A stretch of DNA of 64,000 nt, taken from Neoarius graeffei (Eukaryota; Chordata; Actinopteri; Siluriformes; Ariidae). A program made the translations under genes and the position numbers. Shown piece after piece: positions 12,901 to 23,100 of the stretch (the stretch's first letter is position 1; each line of letters opens with the position of its first letter). The stretch lies in the NCBI RefSeq assembly GCF_027579695.1, contig NC_083592.1, forward strand, positions 31,825,461 through 31,889,460. Reading direction: 5' to 3'. Under the pieces are notes generated by a model. The model searched no databases, was not told the DNA's origin, and saw only the letters and a program-made list of their open reading frames with translations.

Positions 12901-15130
12901 TTTATTCTACACATCAAATAAGTTAACTTTTTTGCTGTTTACAATAAGCATGGTTGCAGTAACACATTAGTACTTGGTACATATTTCAATCTTCTTTACC
13001 TTGACAGTTTCCTCCTGAGCCGAATGGTAATTACAACATTTTGAAGTGCCAAATCTGGGCTTCATTGTTCATAACTGGATACGAATTTATTCATAAAATC
13101 ACTTGGAAGAGCATTTAAACAAATGTGGTACTCATGAAAATCTAGTTAGTTTGGAAAAATGTCCATATTGTATGAGAGCTCCAGTGTACATTTATGTGCA
13201 AGGAGACTAATGTGAATGGATGGATGGATGGATGGAAGGAAGGAAAGAAAGAACTTTATTCATCACACACTTGTGAAATTCCTCTCTGCATTTAACCCAT
13301 CTGAAGCAGTGAACATGCACACACGCGCACACGTGAGCAATGAGCGTGCACACATACCCAGAGCATTGGGCAGCCATGCTAACAGCGCCCAGGGAGCAGT
13401 TGGGAGTTAGGTGCCTCACTCAAGGGCACCCCAGCCCAAGGCCGTCCCAGATCAACCTAACCGCATGTCTTTGAACTGTGGAGGAAACCCACGCAGACAC
13501 GGGGAGAACATGCAAACTCCACACAGAAAGGCCGTCGCCAGCCCTGGGCTTGAACCCAGAACCTTCTTGCTGTGAGGCGACCATGCTAACCACTACACTA
13601 CCGTGCCGCCCTGAAAGACTTCAAATTGCACAAATGGCTACTTGCTGCAATTTTATATACAGATTGCATTGTCATGGATTGATAGTTTCATGTATTAATA
13701 ATTTCAATCACATGAATTTAAGGAACATTTTATGAAAATGTTACTCAATAGACAAGAAGATGGTACCCAATGACGAGCAAAAGTCTGTCTCCAGTGGCTG
13801 AGGTGTATTAGTGATGGATTTAGTACACATGGCCTTTGGGAGGCGCTCTTTCACCAGTCAGTCATTTTATTTTCAGCTCTCAGAGCCTCACCTTTTATAG
13901 TTTTGTGGGCGTTACCAAAGGCAAATCAGCCAGTAATTTACAGGCAATTGGCATTTAATAACATCCACACAAGTAAGAATAAAATCAGGTTTACTGAATT
14001 ATTAAAACCTGGCAGGAATTTTTGGTCAGTTTGGGCTGTAAAAACATTTTCATCCAACTTTTCAAAAAGACTGATAAACAAGACAATATGACTTAACACG
14101 TGCTGCATTACATTTTTTTAAACACAAAGCCAGAAACTTCTTTTCTACCAACCAGTTGAGCGAATAAAATGGTGTAAACAGTATCACATTCCTAAATCAC
14201 ATTTGTAGATAAATTGGTCATTAACACTCACCTCTTAGATAGAGAGAGAACTCATACACACTGCAGGAACAGTCCCAGGGGTTTCCATTCAAAACAAGTT
14301 TAGTGTTGTTTAATGGAATGAGGGTGTCCACACTCAAATGACTTAGCTTATTGTGGGACAGGTCTAGATGTCTCAACCTATTCAAAAAGTGAAAGCTCTC
14401 TGTTGTAATAGTGCGAATTTGGTTCTGGGCCATGTTCAGGTTTAAGAGTCCCACAAGACCAGCAAACGAATCGTTATTCAAAGCCATAATGCCATTATTT
14501 GTCAAGCTGAGGCTCTCTAGTACCTCTTTATGAATAAACCAGTTTGAAGTCATTTGGGAGAGATCATTATTATGTAAATTGAGCATCTTGAGACTTTGGA
14601 ACTGGGCAAATGCCCCTGGTGCTATAGCTGTAATTCCATTGTGTGACATAGTGAGGCTGGTGACTGAGGACAGATTAGTGTAGTTAAAAACAGTCGAGTT
14701 GATTTCACCCATGTTTCCCACCAAAAACACCAGAGAGGACAGGCCAGGAGGATAACCTAGAAGGATAATACACATTAACAGGTAGAAATAGGATTGCAGT
14801 CAAGAATCAGATCATCTTCACTATCTGACCAACATTCTGCAGAATGTAACATCCTAAATAACCTTCCTTTTTTGTTCTGTATAGAAAGATAAAAATCATA
14901 CGCGTGTACAAAATTACTTACCTGTTGGGATTTGTTTGCAAGTGTAGTCCTGTGCAAGCACGCAGCTCTGAGAACACACAAAGCCCAACCTTTGGAAAAC
15001 TCCCCAGATTAAGAATAAAGCTAAAACAGTCAATCAAGAGAGGGGGAAAAAGCCCGACCAGATCAGTTTGCTTTGGCTTGTCTATTTTGCACTACAATAA
15101 AATTGGCATGGCTCTATACCTACCTCTCAT
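5293..15130 (-). CDS. LRR single-pass membrane protein (five exons, 823 aa)
   Basis: Exons by position: 15130-15124, 15020-14922, 14756-14232, 10521-10334 and 6945-5293. All have GT-AG borders and matching phases (1, 1, 1, 0). The start codon is the ATG at 15130. Its codons MR plus one split base join the next exon to give a hydrophobic signal peptide (MRALFLIWGVFQRLGFVC). An LRRNT cap with Cys 18, 22 and 30 follows, then five 24-residue LRRs (about 42-193) and an LRRCT cap with Cys 198, 200, 226 and 243. A short stalk, a transmembrane helix (about 281-301) with a basic stop-transfer HRKR, and a roughly 520-residue charged cytoplasmic tail complete it. The tail ends in a conserved-looking YSFIDLLHEVVENRGRW block. 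This is probably a cell-surface adhesion or receptor-type protein; ligand unknown. An LRRC53-like identity is possible, but I could not confirm it, so no symbol is given. Confidence 0.85.
7317..8777 (-). mobile_element. insert with partial direct repeats (LTR-like), inside the Tc1 element
   Basis: The Tc1 sequence stops at 7316 and resumes at 8784, with atgtaa on both sides (7311-7316 and 8778-8783). The insert has two direct repeats of about 160 bp (about 7322-7487 and 8382-8552, roughly 90% alike) around a central open frame. A small LTR-type or other non-autonomous retroelement fits; this is inference. No PBS, RT or integrase is seen. Confidence 0.5.
7466..8056 (-). CDS. Pro/Glu-rich open frame inside the LTR-like insert
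   Basis: 196 codons. The translation is dominated by PVPEP-type repeats and Ala/Glu runs (LPVPEPVPEANGVASVPDF), with a FFFFGGG tract from a homopolymer near the N-terminus. No family is recognised. Position between direct repeats suggests a remnant of an element-encoded structural protein, but low-complexity coding could be fortuitous. Confidence 0.3.
   Translation of the reverse strand: MVPCSDTCFRLWGRRILILFFFFGGGDKMLEAEAMAEEEAFALELPPVAEAAAAEEEALSPLPVPEPVPEANGVASVPDFNADKLFYPPPGFEDLTTMPSSFNKDESSAQTKPVPVPEPMLMSGSMPSPEPKACLEPEHKPPSGSLHLFKAQLKPPPEPRIQYQVRPEPVCSVLGHQRWVLVPKGSSLWGFLSTPV
8936..9860 (+). pseudogene. Tc1 transposase relic
   Basis: The N-terminus MGKTADLTVVQKTIDTLH, the catalytic-region motif SDESKF and SPDLNSIENLWGIVK are all visible in order. 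They are spread over different frames with internal stops. The expected product is a helix-turn-helix DNA-binding domain followed by a DDE nuclease, which cut and paste the element in the nucleus. It is not functional here. Confidence 0.85.
10334..10521 (-). CDS. LRR gene exon 4: rest of LRRCT and stalk
   Basis: 188 nt, acceptor tgtctgcag, donor CTTA|GTAGGT. It supplies the last two cap cysteines (VLCESPAHQRG...VSKC) and a Thr/Ser-rich stalk with NVS, NAS and NLS sequons. Confidence 0.85.
11538..11722 (+). mobile_element. tRNA-derived SINE
   Basis: The head holds an A-box-like tggcctaatgg and a decayed B-box near ggattggattcc. The body has the widespread teleost core segment ctctggataagagcgtctgc and ends near taaatgcctgtaatg. 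It splits the mariner-like transposase. Confidence 0.8.
11679..12062 (-). pseudogene. mariner-like transposase fragment
   Basis: Open frame of 127 codons containing the central catalytic region (…YIEILEQHILPSRQHL then FQQDDA), matching the 'IFQQDNA' block of Tc1/mariner transposases. It is truncated where the SINE inserted. Confidence 0.6.
13214..13611 (-). mobile_element. tRNA-derived SINE with (TCCA)n tail
   Basis: Read on the minus strand it starts ggcggcacggtagtgtagtg (A box), has B box ggttctgggttcaagccc, and ends in a simple-repeat tail seen on the plus strand as gaatggatggatggaagg. It shares the body (cacggggagaacatgcaaac) with the SINE at 49747-50116. Confidence 0.85.
14232..14756 (-). 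CDS. LRR gene exon 3: five leucine-rich repeats
   Basis: 525 nt, donor GAG|GTGAGT. It holds repeats of the form LxxLxLxxNxIxxIxxxxFxxLx and the start of the C-terminal cap (NPWDCSC). Confidence 0.95.
14922..15020 (-). CDS. LRR gene exon 2: signal peptide and LRRNT
   Basis: 99 nt, acceptor ctgttttag, donor CAACAG|GTAAGT. It encodes the hydrophobic core of the signal peptide and the N-terminal cysteine cap (CSQSCVLAQDYTCKQIPT). Confidence 0.85.
15124..15130 (-). CDS. LRR gene exon 1, coding end
   Basis: ATG AGA G followed by GTAGGT. Only two codons and one base are coding here. The remaining base completes GCT in exon 2 and removes the apparent upstream stop, which is the reason for choosing this start. 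Confidence 0.75.
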
Positions 15131-15196
15131 GATGCAAAGGTTTGTGTCCCTCACACACTACATAAGTGACTGACCATCCAGCAAATACTGGAGATC

Positions 15197-15284
15197 ATGA
15201 AACCACAACTGATGATAAACTACCTGTTGCTATGCTACATCTGTGACTTCAGTGGATTGTCAAGGATACAGCAGACACAGTCAG
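15197..15284 (+). CDS. possible divergent signal-peptide exon
   Basis: From ATG at 15197 the plus strand reads MKPQLMINYLLLCYICDFSG and on to a CAG|GTAAAC donor. It begins only 66 bp from the LRR gene start codon on the other strand. No downstream exon was found, so this may be chance or 5'UTR. Confidence 0.15.
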
Positions 15285-16724
15285 GTAAACTCTCCTTACA
15301 CTCCATGTCTGACCCACAGAAACTCCAAAATAAAATAAAAAAAATATATTACAACCTGAAATGCTCATGAATGGATGCTCATAAAACCATGAAAAACAAA
15401 ACAAAATGAAAACCATGTCAATGACATCACATGATCAACCGAAAATGACAAAAATGAGTTTATTGAAAATGTATTCAATTCTCTGTGCCTATGTTTAATA
15501 TAAATAATGGTAAGGTGGATAGAGTAACATGACCAAAAGTACAGTGTTTTAAAAGAATGGTGAGCAAAATCAGTACAATTTTAGAGTGTATATATAAACA
15601 GACATGATATACAAAACTGTAATTTAAAAGTAAAAACAAATGCAGCAACCTAAATCTGAAGTACACCTTCTGGAAAGTAGTAGTCTGAAGAGTTTTCAGT
15701 GGGCCATTAATTTTGCTTGTCTGAATTAAATACATTAGTGTCTGTTTAAAGATTTTAGTGTAATAAGCAGTTCAAGAAGCATTTAATGCTAATGTTTTTC
15801 GCACAAACCTTGTGTGCCCTTAACTATCACCTTTTCTAAAGAAGTAAAGTGCATGTGCAACACTATCTTGATCCTTACCACCAACTCAAACCAAGTGTTT
15901 TAAAATGATTAAACAAGGATGCGGCAGTGTTGACACATTTTTTCCCTCGTCTCCAAGGAATGCTTTAAACATGGGTAAATAATTAGACAGCCACTGCGAA
16001 GGAAGTAACTGATTATGAATATATTAAATACCATCATTCAAACTACAGCGACACTCTTCATAATAGAGCATGCTGCTCTTTTGCATTGACAAAAGAAGGT
16101 TCAGAGACGACATCACTCGTGGTTACATTGCATGATAAAAGCACTAAAACGATCATGAGTGCACCATTGTCAAGGACGCAGCTGTCCAGTGGAGAAATTA
16201 CTACCTGTAGTATTCGAGTAGCAAAACAAAAGAGCATCTGAGACATGAACCGAAGCCTTTCATTCCCTATTTAAAAAGGTCCATCATAGTCCTATGCAGC
16301 AGTGCTACAGCCGATTTGCTTTTTAAGCGCTGAATAAATAGGACAATAGTACCATGATGTGTGAAGGCCAACCACATGTATGACTGGGATCATCATACAG
16401 TGCACAGAAGACAGTTTCAAAGCAGCATGTTTTAGGAAGGGGGGAAAAAGAAAATAAAAGGCAACTTCACAAATACTTTTCTACATAAATTGAGTTATGA
16501 TCTTCATAAGCAGCAGACTATTTCGATGTAGCTGTCTCACAGTCTGTCTTTTACAGTAAAGAGACAAAATATCTGCTGATCAGAAAGGAAAACTCTGCTG
16601 TGTGAGCTTACCAAACTAAAAATGTCTTTCAAGTAACAAGAACTCAACCAAAAATGCCTCAAACTACAGAAAAAAAACCCTCTACCACGAACTGATCAAA
16701 CAAAGAGTGTTGACCGTCCAGAGA

Positions 16725-16730
16725 TTTATT
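16725..16730 (-). promoter_or_regulatory. candidate camsap1 polyadenylation signal
   Basis: AATAAA on the minus strand, about 125 nt past the stop codon. A later site could be used instead. Confidence 0.35.
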
Positions 16731-16852
16731 CATACACAGCCAGTCCTGATGCATCACAAAACAAGAAGAGAAGTTGACTGTGGACATCTGTGTGGTCTTT
16801 CCAAACATACAGGCAGTACAACAGCGTTGCTTAATTACAGTTCCCAAAAGCT

Positions 16853-17149
16853 TCACTTTGCACTCTTTTTTGGCACAGCGGGCCTCTTGGCCTGCCAGAG
16901 GTGATTATGAATGGTCAGGGCATCCACATTGACGGACACAGTCTTGGCAGGTATGACGGTGAACTGTTTCCGGTCTGAGCTGTACTTGTAGAGCTTATCA
17001 ATCATCTTTTTGGTGATGCTTTTAGGCCCAGTGCCCGTGAGCTTGTGGATCTCCTCTGTGTCAGGAAAATACGAGTAGAGTGCACGGAACTGGCAACCGC
17101 CATCACGGAAGAGAATCATCAAGTGGTTTGACTCGCACTTCTCAATTTC
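16853..17149 (-). CDS. camsap1: camsap1 terminal exon, CKK domain
   Basis: 297 nt, acceptor tacctgcag, stop at 16855-16853. It encodes MILFRDGGCQFRALYSYFPD, LTGTGPKSITKKMIDKLYKY and the end NHLWQAKRPAVPKKSAK, the microtubule-binding CKK core. Confidence 0.97.
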   Translation of the reverse strand, partial: EIEKCESNHLMILFRDGGCQFRALYSYFPDTEEIHKLTGTGPKSITKKMIDKLYKYSSDRKQFTVIPAKTVSVNVDALTIHNHLWQAKRPAVPKKSAK

Positions 17150-20100
17150 CTGCAGGTAAGTGTGCAAAGCAATGCTTTTTAAAGTCTACTTCACAAAACT
17201 GTTCCACATTAAAACTCGTGTTTAATTGGGTCAACGTATAAAGTCTTTCAAGTTATAAAGAGATGAGATTACCGTATTTTCTGGACTATAAGCCGCTACT
17301 TTTTTCCTAGGTTTTGAACCATGCGGCTTATACAAAGGTGCGGCTATTCTGTGGATTTTTCTTCCACCGCTAGGGGCGCTCTAACCGGAAGTAGAATCAA
17401 AAATAAGATAGCGAAAAATCAATGCAAAGAAGAATTAGCAGATCTTTAGCAGATAGAACACGCATGACAAATTACTAACCGGTAATTATTTTCAAATCCA
17501 GCGAAGATGATTAAAGTGACTTGTGGTTTCAAACACAGGAGAAATGAAGGTAAATAAATACCGGTTATTTTCTCTTGGTTCTGTTCCGTTTTAATCAGCA
17601 AAGTTGCTGCCGTGCTAAAAGGCACTGTTCGGAAAGAATCTGTTCAGGTACATACATGTACATTTACAGTACAAAATCGTTCTGTACATGCAGTAAATAT
17701 CTAATTTTTCAACATAGATATCTGCGGCTTATAGCCCGGTGCGGCTTGTATATCTTTTTTTTAATATATTTTTTTAAAATAGAGCGGATGCGGCTTATAT
17801 ACAGGTGCGCTCTATAGTCCAGAAAATACGGTAATCAGGTTTTAGATGAAAACAAACCTCGAGAATGGAGTTCTTCTGCGGTTCATTTACTTTTCCAGCC
17901 AAGCAGCAGTGAGAAATGGCATTGTGGATTATCGGCTTATTGGACTTTGCACTTGGCTCCTTGAAAAGTTTAGGCCCTAAAAAAAGTAAGTTAGAAACGA
18001 CACACAAATAAATAAAAGCTTCTTTAAGAATGGAATTATGCTATTTCTAAAACATACAGTTGCAGTCAGAAGTTTACATACAGAAACATGAATGTCATGG
18101 CAATATTGGGCTTTCAATGATTTTCATTTCAAATCACTGAAAGCACCAATATTGCGATGACATTCATGTTCCTGTATGCAAACTTCTGACTGCAACTTTA
18201 AGTGGGATCCTGCTAAACATTGAAAGCAAGTTATCTTTTTAATACCCTTGTTAAATAGAGGTTAGTATTTTCACTGCTTCCACAGACAGAAGCGAAATAT
18301 CTTACCAGTATATTCTGCAATAGACGTTGATGTAATGGAAGACGCAGTAGAACCGTTATCCCAGTCGCGCTCTGTTGTCCGACTGAGGACTGAAAACGAC
18401 TCCACAGATTCCCCACTGTTCATAGAAAGAACATGCCAATAAGAGCAACAGCGCATGACAACATTGAGAGGTCACAGACTGGATTAGTTAGAATTTACTT
18501 GGAAAGCATGATTAAAAGGCAGGCATATACATGCACACAACGTACCGCTGAGACCCTGCACCTCCCGAGTTCACACTGTCTGCTTCAGTAGTGGCCACAG
18601 AGGCCAGTGAGAGATTCGAGCCAGACTGGGCACTGATCAGGTTCTCATCTGGAAATCGAAAACACTTGCAACTTTTTCCCCCCTTTAATAACAAGTATTG
18701 CTACTAATAACACTCAAATAAAATGAGCCCTTTAAGAAACTCGAACAGTTGCTAGAGGTGTTACAGGTATCGTCAAGTTAAAATGACTTAAAAACACTGA
18801 ATAATTTAAGAACACATATTTTAAGAAATATAGTCTTCACACTCAATTTGTTCATAACGACTTTATACACATTTAACAAGAGGTTCTATGATAACAGGGC
18901 TTTCCCCAAAGCACGAATATGCGGCGTTCCGTCATGCTGTGCGACGTCAGCACCACGGTCACTTGCACGCCAAAAAAAAAAATATATATATTAAATTTTT
19001 AAATCAATAAAATTAATTGGGTTTTTCCGCGGTCCAAATCCTGCACTCTGATTGGCTGGCGAGTGGGTCCGTATCCTACGGTACGGACCCCAGTTACGGA
19101 TCCCGGTTATGGACCTCTGGCGACTCGCTCGTTCACAACAAGCATAGTAGCAATTTGTGTCAACATATCTTTTTTTTATGATTTATTTATAAGGTTATCA
19201 AAAATCTTATAAATTTTTGCCAGCATTTCTCAGGAGAATAGCATTAATTTTACAGCATGGATAGTGATAACAGTCTTCACAGCAAAAGCGAGTTTTACTA
19301 CCCTGAGGAAGAAGAAATAAAACATTTCAGGAGAAAGCTAAAAACCTCTAACTGCTGCTAACGCCGAGCAAAAACATGGCTGAATCCTGAATGACTCAGT
19401 TTTGTACCAATAAGGGACTACATAGGCAGCAAAATGTAGTTTTTTCCTGCTATGGAAGTGCACTTGGATACTGAGGAGGAAGCAATTTGCATTACAGCCG
19501 TGAATGAGGATTCAAAATAGCATTAATTTTACAGCATGGATAGCGACAGTGTTCACAGCGAAAGCGAGTTTTACTACCCTGAGGAAGAAGAAATAAAATA
19601 AAACATTTCAGGAGAAAGCTAAAAACCTCTAACTTGCTAACGCCGAGCAAAAACATGGCTGAATCCTGAATGACTCCTACTTGTATAAATAGGGGACTAC
19701 ATAGGTGGCAAAATGTAGTTTTTTTCCTGCCATGGAAGTGCACTTGTATACCGAGGAGGGAGCAATTTGCATTACAGCCGTGAATGAGGATTCAAAATGG
19801 CGGCTCGGTTTTCCCTTTCGTGCGCTCTCGTTTTCTGTTAGAATTTGGTAAAGAAAAAAATAAATATGGACCCTTTTCACGTGACGTCACGACAAACGCG
19901 GCCGCCATTTTGGAAATGTACTACCAGTGGTTTACCACAGCCAACATTGAGGAATGGCAGCAAAGAAAGTGTTTATTTTCAGCAAGACTTCCATCATGCC
20001 ACTATATTGTTGTGCACCTGGATGTAGTAACCATCAACAAACAAGGCAAGGGTTATCATTTTATCGGATCCTGGTAGATGCTGACCGACGGAGAAGATGG

Positions 20101-23100
20101 ATAATGGCATACCAACGCTTGTGTAGTGACCACTTTGTTGGAGGTAAGACGAATAAAATTAGCCAGAAAAGGCATTACATTGCTGTTAACATTCCATTCT
20201 AGTTTACTGTAATTATGATCTGGCAGCTATTTACACCGGATCCAGTGTAAATAGCTGCCGGAGCCAACGTCCGAGGTTACGGAGCGCGCGCTAGCTCGCG
20301 GCCCCGGCCGGGAAGCGCGTGGCTCCGGCAGCTAGCGCGCGGCTCCGGCAGCTAGCGCGCGGCTCCGGCAGCTATTTACACTGGATCCGGTGTTAGTAGC
20401 TGTCGGAGCCAACGTCCGAGGTTCCGGAGCGCGCGCGCTAGCTTGCGGCCCCGGCCGGGAAGCGCGCGGCCCCGGCAGCTAGCTCGCGGCAGCTATTTAC
20501 ACTGGATCCGGTGTAAGTAGCTGCCAGATCATAATTACAGTAAACTAGTAAATACAGTTTTCTGCATCACGCTCCTTTTTCTTTTATGTTTGTCGCCTTC
20601 CTCGCATTCAAACCGATTCGAGCCGAAGTCCACTACATGTCCAAAATGGCGGTCGCGTTTACAAAGGTCACGTGACTGAAAAGGGTCTATATTATTTACC
20701 AGCTTAAGGTCGGTCCGTATGGTGAAATACCGTGACCTCGGCCTTGAATACTGACCTCGGCCCAGAGGGCCTCAGTCAGTACTTTCAAGACCTCAGTCAC
20801 GGTATTTCACGATACAGACCTCCCAGCTGGTAAATAACATATATATTCCTCTGAATTGATTGTTTCCAGTGTTTTCATTTCAAATCTAATTTTGCCCTTT
20901 ATATATTTCACAAGGTCAAAAACAACAAATTTAATAATGTTGAATTGTGACCAAATCAGCCCTAGTTGCCACCAGAATGCACCATTTGAAACCTCTAATT
21001 TCAAAATTTTCTGGGGGAGAATGCCCCTGGATCCCCCTTGCAGCCGGCCCCTACGGGCTGGGCTCCACTTTAGTAGCACCGCTCTGATATTTTTTTTTTC
21101 TTCCGGGGAAAGCCCTGGATAGGATAAGAAGAAACTAGTATTTCTTAGAATTACTGTATTCTTAAACTTGGTATGACTGTGTAACTGATATAAATAAGGG
21201 GTCTAGTAAAGGCTCATGTTTTAAACACAAAGGAAGAAAGCAAAAGCACAAAGAAAAACAAAACTTACTAGTAGGAGTGCATTTTGGAAGCGTGTCTGTG
21301 GAAAGCTCTTCCTTCAGCGCAGACTTTGGTCTGTGCTTCTTAAGCTTGGGTTTGGGTTTAGGCTTAGGCTGTTCCTGCTCTTCAGACAACTCTTGCTGTT
21401 TCCTTTTCAGGTACTCTTGTTTTATCAACTCTCGTCTAGCTTTCTCTTCCTCTTTTCTGAGCCGCTCCTCTTCAGCTTTCCTCCTGAAAGCAAAGATTGC
21501 TTGTGAAACATTTCAATGAATTTTTACCATGGCGATTAAGAAATCAGAAAAAAGGCCTTGCTAAATCTTGCAGCACAGAATCTGTTCTGATATGTAGCAT
21601 GGTGCAGAGGTTTTTTAATCTACTGTATGAGCTTTCAGTATGCTATCTCACTCAAATGCTACATTATCCTCCTAGGGCTTAGCGGTCACATGCGTGGACA
21701 GCACTTTATGGAAATTCGGAACAAGAATCCACATATGTGGACATACTTTTTCTCTAAAAGTACATCTTATCAAAAGATGATGCTTAGTTTTTATTCTAAT
21801 CAGGTTCTAATAAGCCCAAATAGCAAAGAGAAATAAAAAATGCATGTAAAAAACAGTTTGGGCCTTAGGAGGTTATACAGTATGTTATCACTAACATGCC
21901 TGTCATATGCACAGTAAATAAAGGCTAATGGCAACCCATTACATCTCATGATAATATTGATTTGCCCGAGGCAGCTTTCATTTATTAATAACAGTATTAA
22001 CATCTCTAGATTAAGCATTCATGTATACACAATTTTTCTAAGACACTACGGAGGCTGGGAAATACCTGGCTTCCTCCCTCTTGAGTTCACTTTCTGCCTC
22101 TAGCTGCTGCTTGCGCATTCGAGCCTCCTCTGCCTTCTTCTGTTGTTTCAGGAGAAATGCAGCACGCTTTTTGGCCATTTCATCCTCTGCCTTCTGCTCA
22201 TCCTGAAGAAAAAAAAAAAAGCAACAAGTGATTGAGATGCAGTCTGTATCGCATGCGTGCATCTGAAAGGTATCAAGCCAATACCTTGAAGAAAAAGCCC
22301 ATGCCGGTTTTCTTTTCTCCATCCACTGCATCAGTGGGTACTTCTAATACATCAGAATTGCCCTCATCTGACTGGGCTATGTCTGACAGGTCCACCTCGA
22401 TCAGATTGGCCTTGTTCTTCGAGCTGTCCTCAAATCCAGGACCAATATCAAAGGATTTCTCAGGGTTCCGTAACGTACTAGGTACATCTTCATCAAGAGT
22501 CGCTCCCAGTGCAACAGAGCTTGGTTCCCTTGAGACCGTACGCAAGTTGGCTTCATCATGTAGATAGAATGTGGTCTTTGTTAGTGTTGCCTCAGTCTTA
22601 TTGACTGTCTCATGCTCTGCTTTGGTGGTCCTGCCCCCTGGACTTGCTCGAGCAGTGGGCCTTTCAGTGGGAGTGGGTGTAGATATTTCCTGACCTTTGT
22701 TGTAGTCCTTGGACAGCTTCAACTCGGAAGGTTTGGAGCGGGACCGTGCAGAGGTCAGCTTGGGGGGCTTACGAACTACAGGGCTGCCGCTTGGCTCCAC
22801 AAAATGAATAGCTGCTCGCACCTTTGGTTCATGTGAATCTCCTCGGTCATCAACAGGGAGTGAGGCAGCACCTGGAGGTGACTGGATGTTTTGCTTCATA
22901 AGTAGGTCCTGCTGGAGAGACAATTGCATCATCTGCTGCTGAATGCTGTTGATGGCCTCATTAAGCATTTCGATGGAGTGGTTACACTCATTAAGGTCTA
23001 TTTCCTCATCCATGTCTAAGGCACTCTGTGGTATAGCAGCTGCACTCCCCCACTCAAGAGATACTTTCTCTGGCTCCTCAGTGCCTTTCTCCCCATCTCT

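Larger units (their letters stand above)
15131..16852. other. intergenic region between the LRR gene start and the camsap1 3' end
   Basis: It should contain the LRR gene promoter and 5'UTR (right of 15130) and the camsap1 3'UTR (left of 16853). Apart from the items listed, I see no gene in it. Confidence 0.5.
19867..20689 (+). mobile_element. TIR element with THAP exon (family member 1)
   Basis: The left end atggacccttttcacgtgac continues into a TGACGTCA motif and gccgccattttgg. The right end has the inverted ccaaaatggcggtcgcg and gaaaagggtctat. A THAP exon lies inside the left end and a GC-rich foldback fills the middle. The target duplication cannot be read clearly. Confidence 0.7.
18895..21117. 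mobile_element. hAT-like non-autonomous element with internal foreign segments
   Basis: The ends cagggctttcccc and ggggaaagccctg are perfect inverted copies over 13 bp. The right interior has the C/G-rich 'ctgggggagaatgcccctgg' text common in fish hAT ends. The target duplication is unclear. It contains a tandem duplication (19238-19799), the THAP element (19867-20689) and an inverted repeat (20692-20837). Confidence 0.6.

Noticed and set aside
13543..13611. A tRNA-like segment with A and B boxes
   Set aside because: It is the head of a SINE and does not fold into a full cloverleaf with an acceptor stem.
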